Both the position numbers and the translations under genes were made by a program. A stretch of 23,059 nt of DNA from Bimuria novae-zelandiae CBS 107.79 (taxonomy: Eukaryota > Ascomycota > Dothideomycetes > Pleosporales > Didymosphaeriaceae), in NCBI GenBank assembly GCA_010015655.1, contig ML976703.1:397540-420598 (forward strand), given 5' to 3'. A model generated the notes under the pieces. That model had not been told where the DNA came from, searched no databases, and worked only from the letters and a program-made list of their open reading frames with translations. This document shows positions 9,744 to 19,264 of the stretch, piece by piece (the stretch's first letter is position 1; each line of letters opens with the position of its first letter).

Positions 9744-10952
9744 ATGTTCTCTTCTTCGTTCTATTGTTGCGTTCAGGCTATCGCTGTTGTATCAGCGTTG
9801 CATCTTCCACCGCCCACAGGGCCCTACAATGTCGGACTAAAGCCTTATGTGCTGGACCATGCGACGCCAAATGATCCCGTCGCCCCCACGAACGCCAGCA
9901 GATCTATATTGGTTAACGTATACTATCCCACGCACAACCGCGCGGTATCGCAGAGATACCTCTGGGAAGGTCTTACCGCCATCTACGATGCATACTATCG
10001 ACTCCCAGTTGGAAGTTTCAACAACATCACCGCCAAACTGAACTATAATGCGAAGCCTCTTTCTGCAAAGGAGAGTGGCCGGCTACGCTTGCCAACCCTT
10101 CTCTTTGGGCCTGCGATGGCCGGTCCACCTTCGCAGCTTTACACCGGCTTGATCTCCGAGCTGGCGAGCAGAGGGTTTCCAGTCGTGACCGTAGACCATC
10201 CATGGGAAGCGCCGTACCTTGAATACCCCGATGGAACGGCATTCACGGGCCACGAGGTCACCTGGAGCCCCTGCGCACCTACGATCGAGGCCATCCACGC
10301 TTATCGCCTTTTTGATAACTCTGCCGTATTGGACGCTTTACCACGAATTGCAAAGGAACTATCCATCCCGCTTAATCTCGAGCACTTCGCGTACTTTGGA
10401 CACTCGCTGGGCGGGAGCGCAGCCATCAGCCAGATTCTCGCCGAACGGGGCCGATTTGGCTCGCAAGGCAAAGAATTCTTAGGAGCGATCGATATTGATG
10501 GGACCTTATTCGGTATCGGAGCGAGAAACTCGTCATGGGTCGATATTCGTGCGCCTTCGCTGATCCTAGGAAGTTCTGGACATAATCCATCACCTGTGTT
10601 TGATCCGACGTGGGCACTTTTTGAGTCTTTTCAGTCATCGTGGGTCAAAGGCCTTCGTATTCTTGGCAACTCCAATCATACCGATTATTCCGATCTGATA
10701 TTTTTGAAACAAGCGCACGGCATTGCGGGTGGCGAAGGATCGATCACGGCAGAGAGATTCTTGCAGGTGTCGAGAAAGATTGTCGGAGATTTCTTCGGAA
10801 TGCTCATTGGCAAGGGCGAGGGTGTATTGAGCGGTTCTCCGAAGGTGCAGAACGCATTTCCGGAAGTGACGTTCGATTACAATGGAACAGGAAATCCTTG
10901 TACACCAGCAAATATATGCTGGCTGCCGGAGAACCCTATGCCCATTTGTTGA
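9744..10952 (+). CDS. Secreted alpha/beta hydrolase, PAF-acetylhydrolase-like
   Basis: A 402-residue serine hydrolase. GHSLGG places the nucleophile at Ser221. AIDIDG supplies a probable catalytic Asp (Asp250), and NSNHTDYSD supplies the His (His312). The order and spacing fit the platelet-activating-factor acetylhydrolase type II family, which removes short acyl groups from phospholipids; the true fungal substrate is not known. The N-terminus (MFSSSFYCCVQAIAVVSA) is a likely signal peptide, and several N-x-S/T sites support secretion. The frame is open to an earlier ATG at 9642, but the extra 34 residues look like leader, and 9744 has A at -3 and starts the signal peptide. No intron is needed. 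The glycosyltransferase gene follows 500 bp downstream on the same strand. Confidence 0.85.
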   Translation: MFSSSFYCCVQAIAVVSALHLPPPTGPYNVGLKPYVLDHATPNDPVAPTNASRSILVNVYYPTHNRAVSQRYLWEGLTAIYDAYYRLPVGSFNNITAKLNYNAKPLSAKESGRLRLPTLLFGPAMAGPPSQLYTGLISELASRGFPVVTVDHPWEAPYLEYPDGTAFTGHEVTWSPCAPTIEAIHAYRLFDNSAVLDALPRIAKELSIPLNLEHFAYFGHSLGGSAAISQILAERGRFGSQGKEFLGAIDIDGTLFGIGARNSSWVDIRAPSLILGSSGHNPSPVFDPTWALFESFQSSWVKGLRILGNSNHTDYSDLIFLKQAHGIAGGEGSITAERFLQVSRKIVGDFFGMLIGKGEGVLSGSPKVQNAFPEVTFDYNGTGNPCTPANICWLPENPMPIC

Positions 10953-11450
10953 GACGAATGGACGTCTGGACGCTGCTGCGTTACGAGCACATGCACTTAA
11001 GCCTGTCTTAGAGGGCGCTACCTAAGCCGCCTTAGGACGAGGTATTCGCATTTGTCGACTTAAGATATCGGTTGCGGGAACTGGTAGGAATGATGGTGAG
11101 CTACCGCGGGATAGTAGCGCAGAGCGGATGTTGATGTCTGATAGTAGATATCACCCTCTCCCATTGGAGCCCAGTACCAATCTAGTTCATGTTTGTCTGA
11201 CGCATGTTGTTGATGATGCGCAAGGTCGCTCGAGACGACAAAAGAGAACCTCAGTGTTGGGGACCCATAATTCCAGATTAGTCATCCACCGCCCTTTCCG
11301 AATCCAGTTAGCAGATCTGAGTCGATATGACGAGAATCGCACTCATGAACCTCACCACTCAAAAAGGGACGGAATCCTCAAGAAAAAAAGAGATAAACAC
11401 AGGTGCTTCATCGGTTAGAATGACTTTCCTGAACCAAGCTCACTTTCGAA
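10953..11450. other. Intergenic spacer, hydrolase to glycosyltransferase
   Basis: This holds the 3' end of the hydrolase transcript and the promoter of the glycosyltransferase. Short frames present here lack any domain. An A-rich stretch lies near 11380-11400, just upstream of the next gene. I see nothing else. Confidence 0.5.
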
Positions 11451-12665
11451 ATGCCGTACCCGCCGATTCCAGGAACATCCTCCCTCGCTTACGACCCGCT
11501 TCCGCTACCGTCACCATTGACAGACCTCCCCAGAACCCTCATAACGCCTGACTTACCAACGCCCAACTCGAAATGTATCTTTGCCTTTTGGAATACTGGA
11601 ATTGCCACCCTCCCGCGGTACCTCCTCAGAAACGTCCTCAATTGGTATCGCCGCTATGCGCCGCTTGGCTGGACCATCTATGTCGTGGACACTGTTCCCG
11701 AATCACCACTGAATATATCCTGCTTCATCGACACAACCTCGCCTTCTGTGGTGCCAAATGCTTTCCAAAAAGGCGAGCTTGATGGCAGGTACGCGGCGCA
11801 ACACACCTCCGATCTCGTGCGGTTTCCGCTATTGCTGCGATATGGAGGCGTCTATATGGACGTAGGCATACTGCACTTTGGCGATCTCGACTGGCTCTGG
11901 ACCGAAAAGATCGCAAATCCGGATTCCCAATATGAGTTTGCCGGTTTCACGATGGGTGCGCCGCCCGAGATCTCAGCTGTGAACTTCTGGCTGATGAGCG
12001 GGCGGGATAACCCACTGGTCGCCCGTGCGCACCACATTTTGCTGCAGTTGTGGGAAGGCAAGACGAATACAAATGGGGCATCGAGACATCCGCTCGTGAA
12101 TCATGTCCCGTTGATGCGGGTTCCTCAGGAGGTTGCTGTTGAAGACGATGGGGAAGGCAAATTGCTGATGAACGACGAGGCGATGACGGATTACGCAGTG
12201 CAAATTCAGTGCTTGGGTGCTGCGCAGCGGTGGCTCGACGAGCACGACGGTTGGAATGGACCTGAATACGTGCGTGAGAAGTGCTGGCTCTATAGCATGA
12301 TCGACCATGCCTTCGTTCACGAACAATCAACCAACTGGACTAGTAAAAATCAGCACGAGCTTTTTAGCTTGCATCTCCCAGGTCCTGGAGAAGAAGAAAC
12401 CGATGACCAGAAGCTGGCTAGGACGATTGTGGAAAAAGCGGTTGGAGAGAGTTGGTGCATGAAGCTTGGCCACGGTTTCTCGGCAAAACTGTTCGGCGCG
12501 GATACTCTAGGGATGCTCTGGAGAAAGCACGACGGGACGGATTGTGAGGAAGGGACATATGGAGGATGGTTGAGATGGGCGGAAGTGCATTGCAGGCAGG
12601 ACAGTGTTCCGAAACCGTTGGACATCTCACCCTTCGAGCCCACTATGAAAGGGAAACTGTTGTAA
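11451..12665 (+). CDS. Glycosyltransferase, capsule-polysaccharide-synthesis type
   Basis: A 404-residue protein with the hallmarks of the fungal Caps_synth/GT32-like group: IFAFWNTGIATLP near residue 43, then NWYRRYAPLGW, then HTSDLVRFPLLLRYGGVYMD (residues 118-137). In related sugar transferases the YGG-x-Y-x-D segment carries the DxD metal/nucleotide-sugar site. Here it reads D-V-G, with Asp137 kept and the second Asp replaced by Gly. As I recall, D-x-G is usual for this fungal subgroup. No signal peptide or membrane helix is obvious, so it is either cytosolic or attached to Golgi membranes by other means. The acceptor and donor are unknown; a role in surface glycans is inference from the family name. 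ATG 11451 is the first in frame, and the conserved core starts only about 40 residues in. No intron is needed. Confidence 0.85.
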   Translation: MPYPPIPGTSSLAYDPLPLPSPLTDLPRTLITPDLPTPNSKCIFAFWNTGIATLPRYLLRNVLNWYRRYAPLGWTIYVVDTVPESPLNISCFIDTTSPSVVPNAFQKGELDGRYAAQHTSDLVRFPLLLRYGGVYMDVGILHFGDLDWLWTEKIANPDSQYEFAGFTMGAPPEISAVNFWLMSGRDNPLVARAHHILLQLWEGKTNTNGASRHPLVNHVPLMRVPQEVAVEDDGEGKLLMNDEAMTDYAVQIQCLGAAQRWLDEHDGWNGPEYVREKCWLYSMIDHAFVHEQSTNWTSKNQHELFSLHLPGPGEEETDDQKLARTIVEKAVGESWCMKLGHGFSAKLFGADTLGMLWRKHDGTDCEEGTYGGWLRWAEVHCRQDSVPKPLDISPFEPTMKGKLL

Positions 12666-13751
12666 AAAGGTAGAAGTGGATTTGCCAGCCCCAGAGGCTT
12701 CGAAAAAACTCGCATAGGACCTTGAGACGGATCAAGGAGAATCCAATGCTAGAATCACGACTAACGGCCATTGTATTTATCATTTCAGGGAAGCATGCCA
12801 TATGGACATCTTCTGCGTCGTGTGATAGTAGAGCAATGATATCACAGGACTGTCATTTCCCCTGGCTTAAGCCAACGATGACTCGCAATGGGGAGTACCC
12901 TGCAGTCAAAAGCACCAGGACAATGATGAACGGCACAAAGAAGAGACTTGCACAAAAAGCGAAAAGCAGTAAATGAGATAGCGGCCGTAGGCAATTAGTT
13001 GTTCATTTATTCCCCATTCCTAATATATTGCACTAGTTCTCTTTGAATGCACCACTGCAATAAAAGAGATTTACCGGAAACTGTTTTACATATATGATGT
13101 GGTGGCACTCGCGCACCTGCAGGCAGTCCCGAACCTTGTAGGATGCAATTCCCACCGCAATATCTGCACCAAGCCCATCGCCTGGTCGCATGGACCGTCA
13201 CCTCACCCCTCAGTCCCACGTACGCCGTCCACCTTTTTCACCACACACCCCGCGCTCACTCCTCGAAATTAGCTCCACGGTCGCGGCTCACCATCAAAAT
13301 TCCTCTTCTCTTGAGCCAATGGAACAGTCCCCTTCCCGTCCTACCTTGACTTGCTACCCCTCCACATCTAGCTAAAAACCGCACGAGCGATCCTTCACTC
13401 ACATGCATCTGGAGCCTGTACACTCACCCATTTTTCCAGATCACTGGTGCTTATTTCTTGTCATGTGTCCCACGCAGCCACTGGTGTTGCAAGATGACGC
13501 TGGGCGCGTGTCGCAGACGGTCACACTTGTGTTTCCCTGTGCTACCAACACCCGTGGTCCCGGTACCAGCTTATTATTCTGCTGCTTCCTGCCGCAGTCG
13601 CCACAAAAACTCCCTTCTATAAATTTCCTTAAAACCGCGTGGTCGTCCTTCTCGCCAGTCATTCGCAGGCGACACTTTTGCACCGTCCACTTAACGGAGG
13701 ATTTACGACTTAGAAGGAGAGGATTTCAAAGGGATCACACGGATCGTCGGA
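12666..13751. other. Intergenic region with promoter of the 13752 gene
   Basis: The first part is 3' flank of the glycosyltransferase. A hydrophobic minus-strand frame between about 12853 and 13000 has no ATG and was rejected. From 13150 the plus strand becomes rich in C and T, typical of fungal promoters and 5' UTRs, and a TATAAAT box lies at 13618. Confidence 0.5.
13618..13624 (+). promoter_or_regulatory. TATA box, TATAAAT
   Basis: TATAAAT lies 128 bp upstream of the ATG at 13752, within a CT-rich stretch. Spacing and context fit a core promoter for that gene. Confidence 0.4.
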
Positions 13752-14366
13752 ATGGCCACACCAACATGCCTCCCCCCGCTCAAACCCCTCCTCCTCACCG
13801 TCTCCTCCTTCTTCTCCCACCTCTCCCCTACGCGCGGCACCTCTGAGCGCTCTCCCACCACCACATCCTCAGGTCGCCGCGAAGACTCAGATTCGGACTC
13901 CCCGCCGCCATCGCCCTACCCCCAGTCCTACAGCACACCAACCTTCCTCTCACTGCCTCGGCCCCTACCCACGCGCTTCCACGACCACACGTCCGACCTC
14001 GACTTCGACCTCGTCGAAGCACCCCCACCAACACGCTCGCGCACGCATAGTCGGAACCCATCGAACCTCACCGTGTTGACGACGTTCACGGGGTTCACGA
14101 GCGGGTTTACGGTGCCGCCGTTTGATCGGGAAGTTGAAAACGCACGACCAGGAGGGGATGATAAAGGGGTTGGTGAAAGGGGGAGGGGGGTTGAGGGAGA
14201 TGCGGGCGGGAGCGGATATGCGGTGAGTGTTACGAGTAGGTGTGAGAGTGGGGATACTTGCGAGGGGAGCGAGGATGCTGGGACGATAAGGAGGGTTGGG
14301 AGTGAGGGGATTTGTTATGCTGGTGGAGGAGGGATTGTGCGGACGACGGAGGTGAGGGTAGGTTGA
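13752..14366 (+). CDS. Low-complexity protein of unknown function, 204 aa
   Basis: I do not recognise this protein. Its first 40 residues contain a hydrophobic run (PLLLTVSSFFSHL) that is too polar and too short to call a signal peptide or helix with confidence. The middle is Ser/Pro/Arg-rich with an acidic patch (EDSDSDSPPPSP) and a second one (DLDFDLVEAPPP). The last third is Gly-rich. The coding strand is strongly C-rich up to about 14090 and strongly G-rich after 14110, so residue content switches from Pro/Ser/Thr to Gly/Glu/Val along the gene. It has a plausible promoter upstream and a good ATG with G at -3. A real but fast-evolving gene is the likeliest reading; chance openness from the base skew is the alternative. 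Confidence 0.55.
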   Translation: MATPTCLPPLKPLLLTVSSFFSHLSPTRGTSERSPTTTSSGRREDSDSDSPPPSPYPQSYSTPTFLSLPRPLPTRFHDHTSDLDFDLVEAPPPTRSRTHSRNPSNLTVLTTFTGFTSGFTVPPFDREVENARPGGDDKGVGERGRGVEGDAGGSGYAVSVTSRCESGDTCEGSEDAGTIRRVGSEGICYAGGGGIVRTTEVRVG

Positions 14367-14727
14367 GTGGGTTGGGTAGTTGCAGCAGTGTGGTCAAGAT
14401 GTGGTTTTAAGAGCTGAGAGGAGGGCGAGGAGAAGATAAAAGCTCGTGAGTGCGAGGGGGCGGGATGGTGAGGCAGGTCATTTGTGGTTGCGGAGGAGCA
14501 TGCACACCAAGCTGTTGAATGCTAGTTTTGTTTTCAGTGAGTTTTATGTACTGGAAACATAGGAGTGAAATATTCAGACCGACACCAGTATGCAATAGAT
14601 GGCACCATTGCTGTGCGTTCAATGTGTGTGCATGTACTTCAGCTTCTCCATCCTCGTCATAGACGAGTTTAACAGACCATTCGACATGCAAGCAAACTGG
14701 CGTAATTGATACCGATCGGTGAATGCT
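14367..14727. other. Convergent intergenic spacer
   Basis: This lies between the 3' ends of the 13752 gene (+) and the decayed gene at 14728 (-). No gene or clear repeat is seen. Confidence 0.5.
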
Positions 14728-15825
14728 TCAATACCCGCGCGCCTTCCATGCCCCGATATTGTCCCGCTCTTTCAGTATCGCAGCATCGTCAGGGAACAAC
14801 CTCAGGGCCTTCTCTAGCAGTTTCTCCGCGACATTGGCCCGCTGAAGATCGCGCGACAATTGAATGCACATTGCTTGCCGATACCAACGTTTGGCTATGT
14901 GCTTGTCTTCCGGCAGCCACCTCCATTGTGCCGCCCAAAACCCCACCGTGATTGGTTCACGTGCCATGAACAAGGCATCCTCTGCTAGCAGGATGATATC
15001 TCCTGCGGCAGCGCCAACGAGCTCGGTGTGCTCAATATGCAACTTGGTGAGAAAGTAGATCTCCGCCACGCGCGTGAGGAATACGTCGCCACCCTGCTCT
15101 ACCAGGCTCGCCCAAGAGCTGCCCTGGCGGATACGCTCAATGTCGACAGCAGCATCCAGCCATTTAGGACTTGCTTCTGGAAAATCCCGTTGTCGGAAAC
15201 ACTTCTGACCTTCCTCTTTGGCTTGGACCATAGCGTTGATGACTGTCTGGCAGTCGGCGGCTTCGTTCGCAGCAATCTCGTTCCGCACGGATGTTGCAAG
15301 TTCGCTAGATACTACGCCGGTGATCTGCACATTCTTGAACCCATGTAGCTGCGTTCGAAACGGACGGAGAAGGCTCTTTTATGTGGTCTCTGTGAAGAAA
15401 CCATCGATGGGATCCTTAAAGCGACGGGAAGCAGTGGAAGATTTGAAAGCCTTCGGTGCTACATTGATCGTCATTTCCAGATGTTTATCAAAATTGGGCA
15501 TAAGGATATTGCCATTTTCCATGAGTGCACGACAGAAGCTCTCGATGTCCTGACCCAAAATGACGATGACAAAGGGGTCCAGTGGGCTTGCACCTCATTG
15601 TGTAAGCGGGTGCTCGGTCGATAAGTAGATGAACAGAGCGCATTCGCGGATTCTGAGTGCCTGGCGCCGTATCGTAGTCACTGCAGTGACGGGTATAGAG
15701 TTGAGACCGATTATTGGAAGACCACCAGAGCACTGAACAAGTACAAAGCGGTTGGTCTTGACCATGACATCGTAACTACAGAGTGGGTGCTCAATAACGA
15801 CAACAAGACGCGGGACTGACCTCAC
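14728..15825 (-). pseudogene. Decayed TPR-like helical protein gene, two in-frame stops
   Basis: One minus-strand frame runs from 15825 to the stop at 14728 and is broken only by TGA at 15595-15597 and TAA at 15379-15381. The three segments read like one protein: an N-terminal part (VVVIEHPLCSYDV), a middle part (ILGQDIESFCRALMENGN and PNFDKHLEM), and a long helical C-terminal part beginning near KSLLRPFRTQLHGF. The last 160 residues (KEEGQKCFRQRDF to LEKALRLFPDDAAILKERD) look like TPR-type helix pairs. Both stops could come from C-to-T changes (CGA to TGA, CAA to TAA). From memory the C-terminal part resembles fungal proteins of unknown function. No ATG precedes the frame at 15825, which starts after a TAA. 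The longest ATG-started intact piece is 14728-15231, 167 residues, which could still be expressed. An intron removing the TGA cannot be excluded, but I find no intron that also removes the TAA. Confidence 0.6.
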
Positions 15826-17097
15826 TTACGCTTCGCGGTGTATCTGAGTACTTGTACGGAGAATCGCGGTGTCTATCGAGTGACGCGCATCGATGCATTG
15901 GAACACTTTTGCGGCAGTGACGGCGTCCGGTCGTGGCCCAAACGAGCACTACAGCTTTTTGCAAACTTTATCGCGGATTTCACGACGTAGGCGCAGGAAT
16001 GGAAATGTTTTCTCCGCCATGGTTGTGGAATTGTGGACTTGGGTGGAGTGAAGAGCTGAGGCAAGCGGCGTCAGCTGCTGAGGGAGGGATGCGCGTCTGC
16101 TTCCAAGGTTTTCGCGCTAGCACGCGTGCTCACGTGCTGGACATGGATGTATGAAGGGAAGGCATCGTGTAACTAACGTCCATCACTGCAGGTCGAGAAA
16201 CACCCCGCGCCGAGAAAAATGAGGGGTACTTAAACTTCAAATAAATCAAATTCCGTTTACACGTTAACTCCTGTTCTAACCCTACATAGATGACGTGCTG
16301 TAGCCATTCATAAACATCTAGAACCCCTTTGATCCAAAAATTACGTGCGCATCGCCGCCTTCTCGCCTGATTCGCTTAGAGCCTTCTTTTGTGGTAAAAC
16401 AATGTCTCCTCGCTCCAGCACTACCATTAAGCTCTTACTACTTACAATACAAATAAAGGGCCCGTATCTGAGCATACAAGTCTTACCTTAATAGGAGGAA
16501 ATCATCGTCAGTCCTAGGCCTGCTATCGCGCGCAAATTTATGCCAGGCTGCCACCCTGGTCGGTACTTTCGGATAGCGCAGTTTCCCATCCTGGCTAGTG
16601 CAAGATAACTTATTTATGATGACTGATGAATCTGTAGCTGTGCGACTGTTTGGCGCCTTTGCCAAGCGCTCCAGGATATCAAAAATCCGACGTCGGATTG
16701 GGAGCAGGGCTGGGCTTATGAAGGCCCTGGCGCTTGGCCTAGTCAACGAACACATCCAACATCGAAACCGCGATCAGCTCTCTACACAGCCATGGCACAA
16801 TTTCGGAATGCGCTGCAATGGACGACCATACCTAAGGTAGGGGTTTCCATGCCATAGAGACGAACCATCGCGCCACCCCCAAGCTCCACAAACCCGCCGT
16901 TGATCCCTCCGACCCATCACGCCTTCCTGCTTCTCGAGCACATCGTAACCCATACATATACCAAGCAGCAGCCAAATATCGCTTCAGTATGTCGAAGGGG
17001 AATACAATGAGTGACATCCTGGACAGAGTAAGGTGGGAGGATCTCACACAGCGGGCATGGAGCGGACAGAGACTGGCATGATTCCAAGCACCAGGAT
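15826..17097. other. Intergenic stretch, possible gene debris
   Basis: No gene is supported. Open frames of 60-90 codons near 16480-16840 exist on both strands with no domain. The expected N-terminal patatin motifs (the G-x-S-x-G elbow and the first part of the fold) of the pseudogene that follows are not visible here, so this stretch may contain its eroded 5' part or unrelated sequence. Confidence 0.4.
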
Positions 17098-18928
17098 CGA
17101 AGCTGGCGCTTCGGGACAGGAAACCCAGGCAAGAAGGCATTCGAGGACAGCGTCGTAAAGTTCCTTAGCGAGACAGTGGTGCAGATTGCAACGGAGACGG
17201 AGGCAACGGAGACGGAGGCAACGGAGAGGAAGTTCATCGCTAGGTGGGCCAAACATTTCGATGAGAAGCCGTATTTCCGCTTTAATGTTGAGCAAGGGTT
17301 GCAGGATATTGGGCTGGAGGAGTACAAGAAGAAAGGGGCTATTGAAGCGGCTTCGGAAGGGTATCTCGCGCACATGGCGCAGAAGTTCTGGGTGCGGGAC
17401 TGTATCCAGAACTTGAGGCTGAAGCAGAGAGTGTATATCCAAGATTTTTCGTAGATGCAATAGACGTCGAGCTGATGCTGGATAGGCACGGCAGCGACTA
17501 ATCTCTCATACCTCATTACCATAAGGGCGACACGACTCTACGCCAGAGTCGCATTGACGTTACAGAGGAGTACAACGTCCAACGCACGATAGAGCTCCGC
17601 ACTAGTGTGCCCCTCTTTACTATCGAACTGCAAACGCTAAATGTTAGACAGAACCTCAAACAGAAGCGCCTTGGATTGCTCCTTTTCAGAGGAACCCGCA
17701 TTTTGTGGGTTGGAGCGCAGAAATCGCCCAGGTTGATGCTATGCTTTCTAGCAAAACTCGCTACGAGCGAGTTACCATTATTGGACTCGGCGGCGTCGGG
17801 AAGACGCAAATCGCGCTTGAATTCGCCATTGGCTGCGAGAAAGACAGCCAGACTGCTCGGTGTTTTGGATCCCGGTAACCAATGTCGAGAGCATGCTGGA
17901 AGCGTATCTAGACATTGGCCAACAGCTTCGGATCCCTAATCTTGAGCAGGAGAAGTCAGACATACAAAAGCTCGTCCAACATTGGCTGAGTCAAGAAAAC
18001 TCTGGTAGGTGGCTATTGGTGTTCGACAATGCCGACAGCATCGACATCTGGACGGATAAAGCGGGCAACACACCGGGCTCAAGCCGTCGGATCGATTACC
18101 TGCCAAAGAGCAAAGGTGGATCTATTTTGTTCACGACGAGAAGTCGAAAGGCGGCGACGAAGCTAGCCGACAAGAACGTGGTCTCGGTGGGCGAGATGGA
18201 CGAGACCATGGCGAAGGACTTGCTGGAGAAATCCTTGCCCGACCCGGACCTGGTAGCCAACGGGGGAGCTACCACAGATTTGCTCCAGAAACTCACCCAT
18301 CTCCCCCTTGAAATCGTCCAAGCCGCTGCATACATCAATGAGAACGAAACCATGCTAGCTGAATATGCGGCGCTTGACGACACGGAGCAGAACAAGATCG
18401 AACTCCTGAGCGAAGAATTTGAGGATAAAGGACGATACGAGGATAGCAAGAACCCAGTCGCGACGACGTGGCTCATTTCGTTCGAGCAGATCCGGAACCG
18501 TGAGCCGCTGGCGGCAGAGTACCTGTCGTTCATGTCGTGCGTTGATGCGAAGGATATTCCGCAGTCGCTTCTCCCGCCGGCAGAGTCAGCGACAAAGGCC
18601 GTTGATGCTATCGGGACACTAGCTGCCTACTCCTTTGTCACCAAACAGAAGACAGGCCAGCTCTTAGGCCTGCATCGACTCGTACATCTCGCGACAAGGA
18701 ACTGGCTACGGATGGACGGCACTCTCGGAGCATGGGCAGCTACTGCTCTAGCACGACTAGAGGAGGTGTTTCCGGATAACGACCACACGAATAGGAGCGT
18801 GTGGAGAATGTACCCTACCGCATGCACGATATGCTCTAGAGATAGAGGTAAACAGATCAGAAAGGGTAAAGGCGGAATTGCTTTGGAAATTTGCCATTTC
18901 TCTTAGCAGAATATGCCAAATTACGTAA
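17098..18928 (+). pseudogene. NLR-type pseudogene: patatin remnant + NB-ARC, frameshifted
   Basis: 17098-17454 encodes the end of a patatin-like phospholipase domain, from FGTGNPGKKAFEDS (the S-I-G-T-G region) through YFRFNVEQGLQDIGL to VRDCIQNLRLKQ, ending at TAG. 17648-18928 encodes an NB-ARC domain: RNPHFVG, P-loop GLGGVGKTQIALEF, Walker B RWLLVFDNAD, SILFTTRSRKA, HLPLEIVQAAAYI, and an MHD-like LHRLVHLATRNW. Two 1-nt shifts break it. In T4 at 17863-17866 one T is missing, and at 18814-18820 one base is extra; after the second, the other frame resumes with HARYALE and LLWKFA and stops at 18926-18928. Family members go on into TPR repeats, absent here. Such proteins act in fungal self/non-self or immune signalling, with the patatin part as effector. 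Either shift alone could be an assembly error, but both, with two missing ends and stops at 17452 and 17645, indicate decay. Confidence 0.85.
17188..17226 (+). repeat. In-frame 15-bp tandem repeat inside the patatin remnant
   Basis: gcaacggagacggag occurs at 17188-17202 and 17203-17217, followed by 9 bp of a third copy. It keeps frame and gives the peptide ATETEATETEATE where one IATETE would be expected. A slippage expansion within a coding sequence is the likely origin. Confidence 0.85.
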
Positions 18929-19264
18929 CTACTAACCTAAGGCGAACTGCCTATTATAACTACCCTATCTTATACTGTAACTGTAATTCCCTATAGCGTA
19001 ATTCTTTAGCGTCCGTGGCTGCTTAGTCTGTCTAACAGTTAGCCTGTTGGCAATAGATAGCTCCAATCTATATATAGCTCGAATCTATATAGCCGAGCTT
19101 AGTAGGACGGAACACATTGGCTCCCACGAGCACCAGAGAGAACGACTTGATAGCAACCGACTTTAAATTCACTGTAGGTATGAAAATCCTTCCCGTGAGC
19201 CGTAACGAATGAATATTTATGGTCGAAAGAAGATGATATGGTATTAAAATAGTAGAAGCCCAGA
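18929..19264. other. TA-rich spacer after the NLR pseudogene
   Basis: 18930-19095 is rich in TA dinucleotides with short near-repeats such as aatctatatatagctc/aatctatatagc near 19065-19095. It begins exactly where the NB-ARC gene is cut off, so it may be a mutated insertion edge. 19099-19302 contains an open minus-strand frame with no ATG at its far end (it begins at TTG); its reading overlaps the gene remnant at 19265-19536 and I do not call it. Confidence 0.4.

Noticed and set aside
12853..13000. Minus-strand hydrophobic frame resembling one membrane helix (LLLFAFCASLFFVPFIIVLV)
   Set aside because: No ATG in frame, a stop closely upstream, and no splice site that would attach it to an exon.
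13403..13846. 147-codon plus-strand frame overlapping the start of the 13752 gene
   Set aside because: It covers the TATA box and CT-rich leader and ends in a Pro/Leu-rich shadow of the real frame.
15349..15819. Plus-strand frame with protein-like text (for example CEETIDGILKATGSSG) and one internal TAA
   Set aside because: It is the exact in-register antisense of the minus-strand frame that continues into the TPR-like domain; the minus strand explains more sequence.
16832..17522. Long minus-strand frames (up to 201 codons) opposite the patatin remnant
   Set aside because: They lie antisense to recognisable patatin sequence on the plus strand and have no domain of their own.
17860..18906. 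Treating the main NB-ARC frame as an intact gene
   Set aside because: It would start at GTG, lacks the P-loop that lies just upstream in another frame, and ends in a frameshifted tail.
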